Shown here piece after piece: positions 1-6,806 of a stretch of DNA of 36,405 nucleotides. Location: NCBI GenBank assembly GCA_044355655.1, contig JBIKXS010000034.1, positions 1-36,405 on the forward strand, read 5' to 3'. Under the pieces are notes generated by a model, which saw nothing but the letters and a program-made list of their open reading frames with translations, was not told where the DNA came from and made no database searches. Origin of the DNA: UBA3064 sp023258775. Lineage in GTDB: Bacteria > Pseudomonadota > Gammaproteobacteria > Burkholderiales > Burkholderiaceae_E. Position 1 is the stretch's first letter, and each line of letters begins with the position of its first letter. A program made the position numbers and the translations under genes.

Positions 1-125
1 GGGACAATGTGAAGATGACGGTGGCCTTGATTGCGCCGATTGCGATGGAGCAGGGGTTGCGCTTTGCGATTCGTGAGGGTGGTCGAACCGTCGGTGCAGG
101 CGTCGTCGCTAAAATCCTCGATTGA
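1..125 (+). CDS. tuf: elongation factor Tu, C-terminal end (partial)
   Basis: Only the last 40 codons are inside the window, read from position 3 and ending at TGA 123-125. The translation ends in GGRTVGAGVVAKILD, the highly conserved end of domain 3 of bacterial EF-Tu, the GTPase that carries aminoacyl-tRNA to the ribosome. A tuf gene directly before rpsJ is the usual betaproteobacterial (str operon) arrangement. The start lies outside the window, so length and N-terminal GTPase motifs cannot be checked. Identification by the C-terminal signature is secure. Confidence 0.95.
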   Translation, partial: DNVKMTVALIAPIAMEQGLRFAIREGGRTVGAGVVAKILD

Positions 126-143
126 TCGCTTGAACAAGGAAAT

Positions 144-293
144 ATTGATCCTCTGATCAATCGTCGATTAGTTGGTTTAATTATTAGGTCGATCAGTCGA
201 TTTATTTATCAACTTACCGGAGCGTTCTTTTCATGGGTCTGTGCCGTAATGTGGGCCCATGACCTACAAGTGGTGTGATCCGGCGCGCCACTT
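144..293 (+). promoter_or_regulatory. tuf-rpsJ intergenic leader with hairpins
   Basis: The 189-bp gap between tuf and rpsJ contains three inverted repeats. The first is a 7-bp AT-rich stem (144-150 with 155-161, loop CTCT). The second is CATGGG/CCCATG (232-237 with 256-261). The strongest is a 10-bp stem including two G-U pairs (268-277 with 284-293, loop ATCCGG), which ends 10 nt before the Shine-Dalgarno GGAG at 304-307. In E. coli the S10 operon leader is the target of L4 autoregulation, so the position fits a comparable control element. That role is inferred from position only. I see no convincing -35/-10 pair in this gap. Confidence 0.45.
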
Positions 294-314
294 ATCGTTC
301 TTTGGAGTTATGTC

Positions 315-626
315 ATGCAAAGTCAGAAAATTCGTATTCGCCTCAAAGCCTTCGATTACAAACTCATCGACCAGTCCGCAGCCGAGATTGTCGATACTGC
401 CAAGCGTACAGGGGCAGTGGTTCGCGGACCCGTTCCTCTCCCAACTCGTTTTCAGCGCTTTGATGTCTTGCGTTCACCGCATGTGAATAAGACTTCACGC
501 GACCAGTTCGAGATTCGTACCCATCAACGTTTGATGGACATCGTCGATCCTACCGACAAAACAGTCGACGCTTTGATGAAACTCGACCTGCCTGCCGGTG
601 TCGATGTTGAGATTAAGCTACAGTAG
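315..626 (+). CDS. rpsJ: 30S ribosomal protein S10
   Basis: This 103-residue protein matches the usual S10 length and begins MQSQKIRIRLKAFDYKLID, with the SPHVNKTSRDQFEIRTHQR segment typical of the family. S10 is a 30S head protein and also acts as NusE in transcription antitermination. The ATG at 315 is preceded by GGAG at 304-307 with good spacing. An overlapping ATG at 310 is in another frame and is not used. It is the first gene of the S10 operon and follows a structured leader. Confidence 0.97.
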   Translation: MQSQKIRIRLKAFDYKLIDQSAAEIVDTAKRTGAVVRGPVPLPTRFQRFDVLRSPHVNKTSRDQFEIRTHQRLMDIVDPTDKTVDALMKLDLPAGVDVEIKLQ

Positions 627-645
627 TCCTGATTAAGCGCTCAAT

Positions 646-674
646 TTGTAGATAACAGGAATCTCGCATATACT
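646..674 (+). promoter_or_regulatory. candidate sigma-70 promoter upstream of rplC
   Basis: TTGTAG at 646-651 (4 of 6 matches to TTGACA) is followed after exactly 17 bp by TATACT at 669-674 (5 of 6 matches to TATAAT). Initiation would be near 681, giving rplC a leader of about 110 nt. It lies in the 164-bp rpsJ-rplC gap, which is wide for this operon. Read-through from the rpsJ side is still likely, so this would be an internal booster promoter. The call rests on sequence match only. Confidence 0.4.
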
Positions 675-680
675 TGAAGG

Positions 681-777
681 CTTTCCCAAAAGCAAAAAAC
701 TGCAAGGGAAAGATTGCGCCCCAAGTTGTAACGGCGCTCTGCATCAACCATTAGCGCCCAGCCAATCGAAGTTGGGC
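681..777 (+). promoter_or_regulatory. hairpins in the rplC leader
   Basis: Two inverted repeats lie between rpsJ and rplC. CTTTCCC at 681-687 pairs with GGGAAAG at 706-712 across an 18-nt loop. GCCCAGC at 756-762 pairs with GTTGGGC at 771-777, including one G-U pair. The second stem ends 2 nt before the rplC Shine-Dalgarno GGAGA at 780-784 and could influence ribosome access. Neither stem is followed by a T-run, so they are not intrinsic terminators. Function is unknown. Confidence 0.35.
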
Positions 778-790
778 ATGGAGAAAGAAC

Positions 791-1447
791 ATGAGCTTGG
801 GCCTACTGGGTCGCAAGGTCGGCATGATGCGCATTTTTACGGATGATGGTGATTCTGTGCCCGTAACTGTGCTCGATGTGTCGAATAATCGCGTGACTCA
901 AATCAAAACCGTTCAAAATGACGGCTACAGCGCTGTGCAGGTCGCGTTCGGCGACAGGCGCGCCTCTCGTGTGACCAAAGCCGCTGCAGGTCATTTCGCG
1001 AAGGCTGGCGTTACCGCAGGGCGTGTGATGCGCGAATTTCATGTGCCTGCCGAACAGGCGGCAACGATAAGCGCGGGATCAGTCCTGGCACTTGATCACT
1101 TCCAGGTCGGTCAAAAGGTTGATGTTGCTGGCACGTCAATCGGTAAGGGATTTGCTGGAACGATCAAGCGCCATAACTTTTCGTCGCAACGTGCATCTCA
1201 CGGCAATTCGCGTTCACATCGAGTGCCTGGTTCGATTGGCATGGCGCAAGACCCGGGGCGCGTGTTTCCCGGCAAGCGAATGTCAGGGCATTTAGGTGCA
1301 GTGGCAACGACCGTGCAAAACCTAGTCATTGCTCGCGTTGACGCTGAGCGCGGGTTGTTAATGGTCAAGGGTGCCGTGCCTGGTGCTAAGGGTGGAGACG
1401 TTATGGTCACGCCCGCCGTGAAATCGCCCCCCGTGGCAGCAGCCTAA
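791..1447 (+). CDS. rplC: 50S ribosomal protein L3
   Basis: L3 binds 23S rRNA early in 50S assembly and reaches towards the peptidyl transferase centre. The 218-residue product starts MSLGLLGRKVGMMRIFTDDG and contains SIGMAQDPGRVFPGKRMSG, the conserved segment that carries the methylated glutamine in many bacteria. Length is normal for the order. ATG at 791 follows GGAGA at 780-784. rplD starts 12 bp downstream. Confidence 0.97.
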   Translation: MSLGLLGRKVGMMRIFTDDGDSVPVTVLDVSNNRVTQIKTVQNDGYSAVQVAFGDRRASRVTKAAAGHFAKAGVTAGRVMREFHVPAEQAATISAGSVLALDHFQVGQKVDVAGTSIGKGFAGTIKRHNFSSQRASHGNSRSHRVPGSIGMAQDPGRVFPGKRMSGHLGAVATTVQNLVIARVDAERGLLMVKGAVPGAKGGDVMVTPAVKSPPVAAA

Positions 1448-1459
1448 GGAGTGAGCGGC

Positions 1460-2080
1460 ATGGATCTTAAGTTACTCAACGATCAAGGGCAGGCAGCTGG
1501 TAATGTTGCTGCACCCGACACCATTTTTGGGCGGGACTTTAACGAACCCCTGATTCATCAAGTCGTCGTGGCTTATCAAGCTAATTCAAGAAGCGCGAAT
1601 CGGGCCCAAAAAGACCGTTCAGAAGTCAGGCATTCAACCAAGAAGCCCTGGCGTCAGAAAGGCACAGGCCGTGCCCGTGCTGGGATGACCTCAAGCCCCT
1701 TATGGCGTGGCGGTGGACGGATCTTTCCCAATTCACCCGAAGAAAACTACACGCAAAAAGTCAACAAGAAAATGTTTCGCGCAGGGATTTGCTCGATCCT
1801 TTCCCAACTTGTGCGTGAAGACCGGGTGGCTGTGGTGGACCAGTTCTCGGTAGAGGCTCCAAAGACCAAGCTGTTAGCGCAAAAGCTAAAGGGCATGGGG
1901 CTTGATTCAGTGCTCGTCATCGCAGACAGTCCTGACGATAATCTTCTTTTAGCAGCAAGAAATCTGGCCAATGTTTTAGTGCTCGAACCCAGGCATGCAG
2001 ACCCGGTTGCTTTGATTCATTACAAAAAAGTGCTGATTACTAAGCAAGCGCTTGCAAAAGTCGAGGAGATGCTCGGATGA
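1460..2080 (+). CDS. rplD: 50S ribosomal protein L4
   Basis: L4 is an early-assembly 50S protein whose extended loop lines the exit tunnel, and in E. coli it represses its own S10 operon. I place the start at ATG 1460 (MDLKLLNDQG), giving 206 residues, rather than at GTG 1451. MDLKLL matches the family N-terminus, and AAGGAG at 1446-1451 is well spaced for it. The tunnel loop is represented by KPWRQKGTGRARAGMTSSPL. The stop overlaps the rplW start (ATGA), indicating translational coupling. Confidence 0.95.
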   Translation: MDLKLLNDQGQAAGNVAAPDTIFGRDFNEPLIHQVVVAYQANSRSANRAQKDRSEVRHSTKKPWRQKGTGRARAGMTSSPLWRGGGRIFPNSPEENYTQKVNKKMFRAGICSILSQLVREDRVAVVDQFSVEAPKTKLLAQKLKGMGLDSVLVIADSPDDNLLLAARNLANVLVLEPRHADPVALIHYKKVLITKQALAKVEEMLG

Positions 2081-2373
2081 ATCAGGAACGTCTCATGAAA
2101 GTCTTGCTCTCACCGATCGTCTCGGAAAAGAGCACGCAGCTTGCCGAGAAGCGGAACCAGGTGGCGTTTCGAGTGATGGAAGATGCCACGAAGTCGGAAG
2201 TTAAGGCTGCTGTTGAGTTGTTGTTCAAGGTTGAGGTTGACGCCGTGCAAGTGCTCAATTTGCCGGGCAAGTCCAAACGGTTTGGCCGATTCGTCGGTCG
2301 ACGCAGAAACACCCGAAAGGCTTATGTGTGTTTGAAGGCTGGCCAGGAAATTAACTTTGCGGAGGTCGCATAA
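2077..2373 (+). CDS. rplW: 50S ribosomal protein L23
   Basis: L23 sits at the mouth of the exit tunnel and is the docking site for trigger factor, SRP and the Sec translocon. The 98-residue protein has the family pattern MNQERLMKVLLSPIVSEKST near the start and KRFGRFVGRRRNTRKAYVCL towards the end. Its ATG overlaps the rplD stop by 4 nt and rplB starts 2 nt after its stop. Length is normal. Confidence 0.96.
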   Translation: MNQERLMKVLLSPIVSEKSTQLAEKRNQVAFRVMEDATKSEVKAAVELLFKVEVDAVQVLNLPGKSKRFGRFVGRRRNTRKAYVCLKAGQEINFAEVA

Positions 2374-2375
2374 TC

Positions 2376-3191
2376 ATGACAATTGTCAAAGTTAAACCGA
2401 CATCTGCGGGACGCCGCGGCATGGTGAAGATCGTGACGCCTGGTCTTCACAAGGGAAAACCTGTCGCGGCGCTAACCGAAAGCAATAAGCGCGGCTCGGG
2501 TCGAAACAATAACGGACACATTACGACGCGTCATCGAGGCGGTGGTCACAAGGCGCACTACCGAACCGTTGATTTTCGACGCGATAAAGACGGTATCGCA
2601 GCAAAAGTAGAGCGGCTCGAGTACGATCCAAACCGTAGTGCGCATCTAGCGCTGCTTTGTTACGCAGACGGCGAGCGTCGTTATATTCTCGCACCCCGTG
2701 GTGTTCAAGCCGGCGATCAACTAATGAGTGGTTCGCAGGCACCGATTCGGGCCGGAAATGCAATGCCAATTCGGAATATCCCTGTTGGCTCGACGATTCA
2801 TTGTATCGAGATGCTGCCTGGAAAGGGTGCACAGGTTGCTCGCTCGGCGGGAACCTCGGCGAGGCTGCTTGCGCGTGAAGGGACGTATGCGCAGGTTCGA
2901 TTGCGCTCAGGCGAGGTACGTCGGGTGCATATCGAGTGCCGCGCAACGCTTGGCGAGGTGGGCAATGAAGAGCACAGCTTACGTAAGCTCGGTAAGGCTG
3001 GCGCAAAGCGCTGGCGCGGTATTCGACCCACGGTACGTGGTGAGACTATGAACCCGGTCGATCACCCACATGGTGGACGCACGCGTGGTAACAGACACGC
3101 AGTTTCTCCCTGGGGTCAACCGACCAAGGGCTATAAGACCCGACGCAATAAGCGCACCGATTCCATGATCGTGCAGCGGCGCGGCAAGTAA
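2376..3191 (+). CDS. rplB: 50S ribosomal protein L2, with shortened HPHGG loop
   Basis: L2 is a highly conserved 50S protein that supports subunit association and the peptidyl transferase centre. The 271-residue product contains the expected GRNNNGHITTRHRGGGHK, RWRGIRPTVRGETMNPVDHP and KGYKTRRNKRTDSMIVQRR segments. The oddity is near residues 228-245: bacterial L2 normally reads HPHGGGEGR followed by a short variable stretch and PVSPWG. Here it reads HPHGGRTRGNRHAVSPWG, three residues shorter at the GEG position. The reading frame is intact on both sides and the histidine essential in E. coli L2 (H229) is kept. A real lineage-specific deletion is more likely than a frameshift. Confidence 0.97.
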   Translation: MTIVKVKPTSAGRRGMVKIVTPGLHKGKPVAALTESNKRGSGRNNNGHITTRHRGGGHKAHYRTVDFRRDKDGIAAKVERLEYDPNRSAHLALLCYADGERRYILAPRGVQAGDQLMSGSQAPIRAGNAMPIRNIPVGSTIHCIEMLPGKGAQVARSAGTSARLLAREGTYAQVRLRSGEVRRVHIECRATLGEVGNEEHSLRKLGKAGAKRWRGIRPTVRGETMNPVDHPHGGRTRGNRHAVSPWGQPTKGYKTRRNKRTDSMIVQRRGK

Positions 3192-3211
3192 ACCGAACAC
3201 CCGAGGAAACG

Positions 3212-3487
3212 ATGGCACGTTCAGTCAAAAAAGGGCCCTTTGTCGACGCCCACTTGCTCAAGAAAGTCGACGCTGCGGTTGCTGGAAAAGACAAAAAGCC
3301 GATCAAGACCTGGTCGCGTCGCTCCACAGTGATTCCGGACTTCGTGGGCCTCACGATCGCAGTTCACAACGGCCGGCAGCATGTCCCTGTTTTTGTTAAC
3401 GAGAATATGGTGGGTCACAAGCTTGGTGAATTCGCGCTGACGCGGACCTTCAAGGGTCACGCAGCCGACAAGAAAGCCAAGCGCTAG
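3212..3487 (+). CDS. rpsS: 30S ribosomal protein S19
   Basis: S19 forms a complex with S13 in the 30S head and contacts the A-site region. The 91-residue sequence opens MARSVKKGPFVDAHLLKKVD and includes WSRRSTVIPDFVGLTIAVHN, both diagnostic. A GAGGAAACG stretch precedes the ATG. rplV begins 7 bp after the stop. Nothing unusual was seen. Confidence 0.97.
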   Translation: MARSVKKGPFVDAHLLKKVDAAVAGKDKKPIKTWSRRSTVIPDFVGLTIAVHNGRQHVPVFVNENMVGHKLGEFALTRTFKGHAADKKAKR

Positions 3488-3494
3488 GAGTTGC

Positions 3495-3827
3495 ATGATG
3501 CAAACGCAAGCTATTCTTCGTGGGGTCCGTCTCTCGGCACAAAAAGGGCGATTGATGGCGGACTTGATCCGCGGCAAACCCGTCGAGCACGCACTCAACA
3601 CGCTCCAGTTCGCACCGCAAAAGTCTGCCAAGATCTTGCGAAAAGTTCTCGAGTCGGCGATCGCAAATGCCGAACACAACGACGGTGCTGATGTAGACGA
3701 ACTAAAGGTCACGACTGTCCACGTTGAAAAGGGCGCTTCGCTCAGACGTTTCGACGCACGGGCCAAAGGCCGTGGCGTTCGGATCGAGAAGCAGACTTGC
3801 CATATTTATCTCACCGTGGGTAACTAA
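3495..3827 (+). CDS. rplV: 50S ribosomal protein L22
   Basis: L22 has a globular surface domain and a beta-hairpin that lines the exit tunnel opposite L4. The 110-residue protein begins MMQTQAILRGVRLSAQKGRL and contains ADLIRGKPVEHALNTLQF. The hairpin is seen as RRFDARAKGRGVRIEKQTCH near the end. There are two consecutive ATG codons (3495 and 3498) after AGGAG at 3486-3490, so the true start could be either. Residues in the hairpin linked to macrolide resistance look ordinary. Confidence 0.96.
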   Translation: MMQTQAILRGVRLSAQKGRLMADLIRGKPVEHALNTLQFAPQKSAKILRKVLESAIANAEHNDGADVDELKVTTVHVEKGASLRRFDARAKGRGVRIEKQTCHIYLTVGN

Positions 3828-3837
3828 GAGGAAAGCC

Positions 3838-4698
3838 ATGGGACAAAAGATTCATCCAACCGGGTTTCGGCTATCGGTGAGTCGTGACTGGTCGTCACGC
3901 TGGTACGCGAATTCACGTAACTACCCAGTTATGCTCAATGAAGACCTGCGTGTTCGAGAGTATCTCGGCCGGCGCCTAAAAGGTGCTTCTGTCGGGCGGA
4001 TTGTGATTGAGCGGCCGGCTCGTAACGCCAGAATCACTATTTACTCAGCAAGACCTGGTGTTGTCATCGGCAAAAAGGGGGAGGACATCGAGCAACTTAA
4101 GTCAGACTTGCAAAAGCTGATGGGTGTACCGGTCCACGTCAACATCGAAGAAATCCGTAAACCGGAAATCGATGCCCAGCTCATCGCCGATTCGATCACG
4201 CAACAGCTTGAGCGCAGAATTATGTTTCGCCGTGCGATGAAGCGTGCGATGCAAAACGCCATGCGTCTCGGCGCGCAGGGCATCAAGATTATGAGCTCGG
4301 GTCGGCTTAATGGGATTGAAATTGCTCGCACCGAGTGGTATCGGGAGGGGCGTGTACCTTTGCACACCTTGCGCGCTGATATCCAATATGGGTTTTCAAC
4401 AGCGACCACAACATACGGCATCATCGGCGTGAAAGTGTGGGTTTACAAAGGTGACACGCTTGGTCGGAACGACTTACAAGCAGGCGCAGACAAAGAAGCA
4501 CCTATTGAGCGCGAAGAGCGTAAACCCCGCAAACCGCCAGGTTCACGTCCTGGTGCTGCACCGGGTGCACGACCCGCAGGACGTCGCAGACCCGAAGCTG
4601 GTGACGCCGCCCCAGCTGAGGTTAAGGCAGATTCGCCCAAGGCAAGCGTTAAGCGGGTGCGTCGAGCCCCTGGTGCAGGCGATAAGCCCGCTGAATAA
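3838..4698 (+). CDS. rpsC: 30S ribosomal protein S3, with long basic C-terminal tail
   Basis: S3 lies at the mRNA entry side of the 30S subunit and contributes to mRNA unwinding. I use ATG 3838 (MGQKIHPTGFRLSVSRDWSS), which follows AGAGGAAAG. An in-frame upstream start would overlap most of the 3' end of rplV. The 286-residue product has the KH domain motif VVIGKKGEDIEQL. After the conserved core it carries a tail of about 65 residues rich in Pro, Ala, Arg and Lys, longer than E. coli S3 (233 aa). Such tails are known in Burkholderiales. The tail is probably disordered. Confidence 0.95.
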   Translation: MGQKIHPTGFRLSVSRDWSSRWYANSRNYPVMLNEDLRVREYLGRRLKGASVGRIVIERPARNARITIYSARPGVVIGKKGEDIEQLKSDLQKLMGVPVHVNIEEIRKPEIDAQLIADSITQQLERRIMFRRAMKRAMQNAMRLGAQGIKIMSSGRLNGIEIARTEWYREGRVPLHTLRADIQYGFSTATTTYGIIGVKVWVYKGDTLGRNDLQAGADKEAPIEREERKPRKPPGSRPGAAPGARPAGRRRPEAGDAAPAEVKADSPKASVKRVRRAPGAGDKPAE

Positions 4699-4718
4699 TA
4701 CGGCTGGAGAGTTAAATC

Positions 4719-5135
4719 ATGCTGCAACCATCACGCAGAAAATATCGTAAAGAGCAAAAGGGGCGCAACAAGGGTTTGGCAACCCGAGGTGCAAGCGTTT
4801 CTTTTGGAGAATTCGGACTTAAAGCGACAGCACGTGGACGACTTACTGCCCGCCAGATAGAGGCTGCTCGACGTGCAATGACCCGTCACATCAAGCGAGG
4901 CGGCAGGGTTTGGATCCGTATCTTCCCCGACAAACCAATCTCCAAGAAGCCGGCCGAAGTTCGGATGGGTAACGGCAAAGGCAACCCTGAATACTATGTC
5001 GCTGAGATTCAGCCCGGCAAGGTGCTCTACGAGATGGACGGCGTGAACGAGCAATTGGCAAGGGAAGCTTTCGCGCTTGCAGCGGCCAAGCTGCCCTTAT
5101 CGACCGTTTTCGTCACCCGTATGGTCGGTGCTTAA
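4719..5135 (+). CDS. rplP: 50S ribosomal protein L16
   Basis: L16 binds near the A-site tRNA and is assembled late in the 50S subunit. The 138-residue protein starts MLQPSRRKYRKEQKGRNKGL and contains FGEFGLKATARGRLTARQIE and GRVWIRIFPDKPISKKP, all standard. The arginine of the RGRLTAR segment matches the position hydroxylated by RoxA in E. coli. Length is normal. It sits between rpsC and rpmC with short gaps. Confidence 0.97.
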   Translation: MLQPSRRKYRKEQKGRNKGLATRGASVSFGEFGLKATARGRLTARQIEAARRAMTRHIKRGGRVWIRIFPDKPISKKPAEVRMGNGKGNPEYYVAEIQPGKVLYEMDGVNEQLAREAFALAAAKLPLSTVFVTRMVGA

Positions 5136-5161
5136 GCAGCGTCTGATCAAGGAGAAATTCG

Positions 5162-5356
5162 ATGAAAGCAAGTGAACTACGCTCAAAGGACCAGGCGGCC
5201 CTTCAAACTGAGCTCAAAGATTTATTGAAAGCCCATTTTTCCTTGCGTATGCAGCATGGGACCCAGCAATTGAGTAATACGAGTCAGCTTGGCAAGGTGA
5301 AACGCGATATCGCCAGGGTCAAGACCATCATGCGTGAAAAGGCAAGCCAATCATGA
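5162..5356 (+). CDS. rpmC: 50S ribosomal protein L29
   Basis: L29 is a small two-helix protein near the exit tunnel next to L23. The 64-residue sequence MKASELRSKDQAALQTELKD, followed by LRMQHGTQQLSNTSQLGKVK and a RDIARVKTIM helix, is typical. AAGGAGAAA precedes the ATG. Its stop overlaps the rpsQ start (ATGA), as is usual in this operon. Confidence 0.96.
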   Translation: MKASELRSKDQAALQTELKDLLKAHFSLRMQHGTQQLSNTSQLGKVKRDIARVKTIMREKASQS

Positions 5357-5646
5357 ATCAAGCAAGTCAAATTGTAGCTGTGGGAGAAGTTGCGACGGCC
5401 AAAGATGTCAAGCGCAGTCTAGTGGGCCGTGTAACCTCCAACAAGATGATGAAGACTGTAACCGTGCTCATCGAGCGACGCGAGAAGCATCCGCTTTACG
5501 GCAAATACTTGGTTCAATCGAAAAAAGTTCATGCCCACACTGAGCAAGCTGTCTCAGAAGGTGATCTCGTTGAGGTACAGGAGTGTCGGCCGATCTCGAA
5601 GACCAAGACCTGGTCAGTCGTTCGAGTCATCGAGCGTTCAGCCTAG
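5353..5646 (+). CDS. rpsQ: 30S ribosomal protein S17
   Basis: S17 is an early-assembly OB-fold protein of the 30S body. The 97-residue product has the core motif GRVTSNKMMKTVTVLIERR and HPLYGKYLVQSKKVHAH. It has an N-terminal extension of about 12-15 residues relative to E. coli S17 (84 aa), as in some other betaproteobacteria. It overlaps rpmC by 4 nt and is the last gene of the S10 group. A gap of 375 bp follows. Confidence 0.96.
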   Translation: MNQASQIVAVGEVATAKDVKRSLVGRVTSNKMMKTVTVLIERREKHPLYGKYLVQSKKVHAHTEQAVSEGDLVEVQECRPISKTKTWSVVRVIERSA

Positions 5647-5689
5647 TTTTAGTGCGTTGTCATTGAGGTAGTGCATGTTCATGGATAAG

Positions 5690-5718
5690 TTGACAAAACG
5701 AATGTCGCTTGCCATAAT
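5690..5718 (+). promoter_or_regulatory. near-consensus sigma-70 promoter of the spc operon
   Basis: TTGACA at 5690-5695 is a perfect -35 hexamer and CATAAT at 5713-5718 matches the -10 consensus at 5 of 6 positions, with the ideal 17-bp spacer. Initiation is expected near 5725. It lies in the rpsQ-rplN gap, exactly where the E. coli spc promoter is found. This is the best promoter match I noticed in the window. Confidence 0.8.
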
Positions 5719-5724
5719 GTAAGG

Positions 5725-6021
5725 CTGTTCAGGATTTTGTAGGCAATTTGGCGAAATAATAGAGAATGTTGTTGTCGCTAGATTGGCTACAGAAACCAAA
5801 TGTGGGTTTGACGACAAAAAGTTGCCAGCTTCAAAGCAAGTTTATCGTTCAGGCCTTGTTTAATCGGTTGTTCAACCCGTTCTAGGGGCCAAGACTGTCC
5901 GGTTTAAAGCGTTCTCGAAAAGCTCATTGGTTTTCGTAGAGCGCGTTTGGGCAATCTTTCGTTTCAGTCTGAAGACAGATATCGAAAGAAATCTCGCCGG
6001 TTCAAGTTGGAGTGGGAAATC
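5725..6021 (+). promoter_or_regulatory. long 5' leader of the spc transcript
   Basis: About 297 nt separate the predicted start of transcription from rplN. No convincing gene is present; the open frame from 5947 is only an upstream extension of rplN. Two hairpins can be drawn: CGAAAA 5916-5921 with TTTTCG 5931-5936, and TCTTTCG 5955-5961 with CGAAAGA 5983-5989. The second lies about 20 nt upstream of the rplN Shine-Dalgarno GGAG at 6009-6012. No intrinsic terminator was seen. A regulatory role is inferred from length and structure only. Confidence 0.4.
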
Positions 6022-6390
6022 ATGATTCAAACAGAGTCCAGACTAGGTGTTGCCGATAACACGGGTGCGCGTTCAGTGATGTGCATCAAGGTGCTCGGTG
6101 GTTCAAAGCGACGCTACGCAAGCATTGGCGACATTATCAAGGTGTCGATTAAGGAAGCCCAACCTCGTGGCCGCGTCAAAAAGGGTGAGATTTACAACGC
6201 TGTGGTGGTTCGGACCGCCAAGGGTGTTCGGCGGGCGGATGGTTCGCTTGTGAAATTTGACGATAACGCCGCAGTTTTACTCAACAACAAACTTGAGCCG
6301 ATTGGCACGCGTATTTTCGGGCCGGTCACGCGTGAGCTGCGCACCGAGCGTTTCATGAAAATCGTATCGCTCGCACCTGAAGTGCTTTGA
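6022..6390 (+). CDS. rplN: 50S ribosomal protein L14
   Basis: L14 lies at the 30S-50S interface and forms bridge B8. Using ATG 6022 (MIQTESRLGVADNTGARSVM) gives 122 residues, the universal bacterial length. An in-frame start at 5947 would add 25 residues unlike the family. GGAG at 6009-6012 supports 6022. The middle segment VSIKEAQPRGRVKKGEIYNA is standard. It is the first gene of the spc group. Confidence 0.97.
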   Translation: MIQTESRLGVADNTGARSVMCIKVLGGSKRRYASIGDIIKVSIKEAQPRGRVKKGEIYNAVVVRTAKGVRRADGSLVKFDDNAAVLLNNKLEPIGTRIFGPVTRELRTERFMKIVSLAPEVL

Positions 6391-6412
6391 GCGGTGTCGA
6401 GGAGAGAGCCAA

Positions 6413-6730
6413 ATGCAAAAGATCCGTAAAGGCGATGAGGTGGTAGTGATTACCGGGCGCGATAAAGGAAAGCGCGGCACGGTATTGCGTCGCATCGACG
6501 ACCAACATGTGTTGGTTGAAGGCGTGCATGTGGTGAAAAAGCATGTGCGTCCCAATCCAATGAAGGGCGAGACGGGCGGGATCGTTGACAAAACCATGCC
6601 AATTAACCGCTCAAACGTCATGCTCTTCAATCCGGCAACCGGCAAGGGCGATCGCGTTGGTATCCGGGTTTTGGAAGACGGTACCAAAGTACGTTTTTTC
6701 AAATCCAATGGCGAACAGGTCAAGGCCTGA
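6413..6730 (+). CDS. rplX: 50S ribosomal protein L24
   Basis: L24 starts 50S assembly by binding the 5' domain of 23S rRNA. The 105-residue protein begins with a KOW motif, IRKGDEVVVITGRDKGKRGT at residues 3-22, and ends KVRFFKSNGEQVKA. A GAGGAGAGAGCC stretch precedes the ATG. A 76-bp gap without clear features separates it from rplE. Confidence 0.96.
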   Translation: MQKIRKGDEVVVITGRDKGKRGTVLRRIDDQHVLVEGVHVVKKHVRPNPMKGETGGIVDKTMPINRSNVMLFNPATGKGDRVGIRVLEDGTKVRFFKSNGEQVKA

Positions 6731-6806
6731 TGCAAGCGATGCAGTCACTGCGCTGAGCAAACTTGCTCTGGTGAATGGCGGCACGCGATTTCAAGAGAAC
6801 TGAACC

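Noticed and set aside
3724..3837. Upstream in-frame extension of rpsC
   Set aside because: It would overlap the 3' part of rplV and add residues absent from S3; ATG 3838 has a good Shine-Dalgarno and the family N-terminus.
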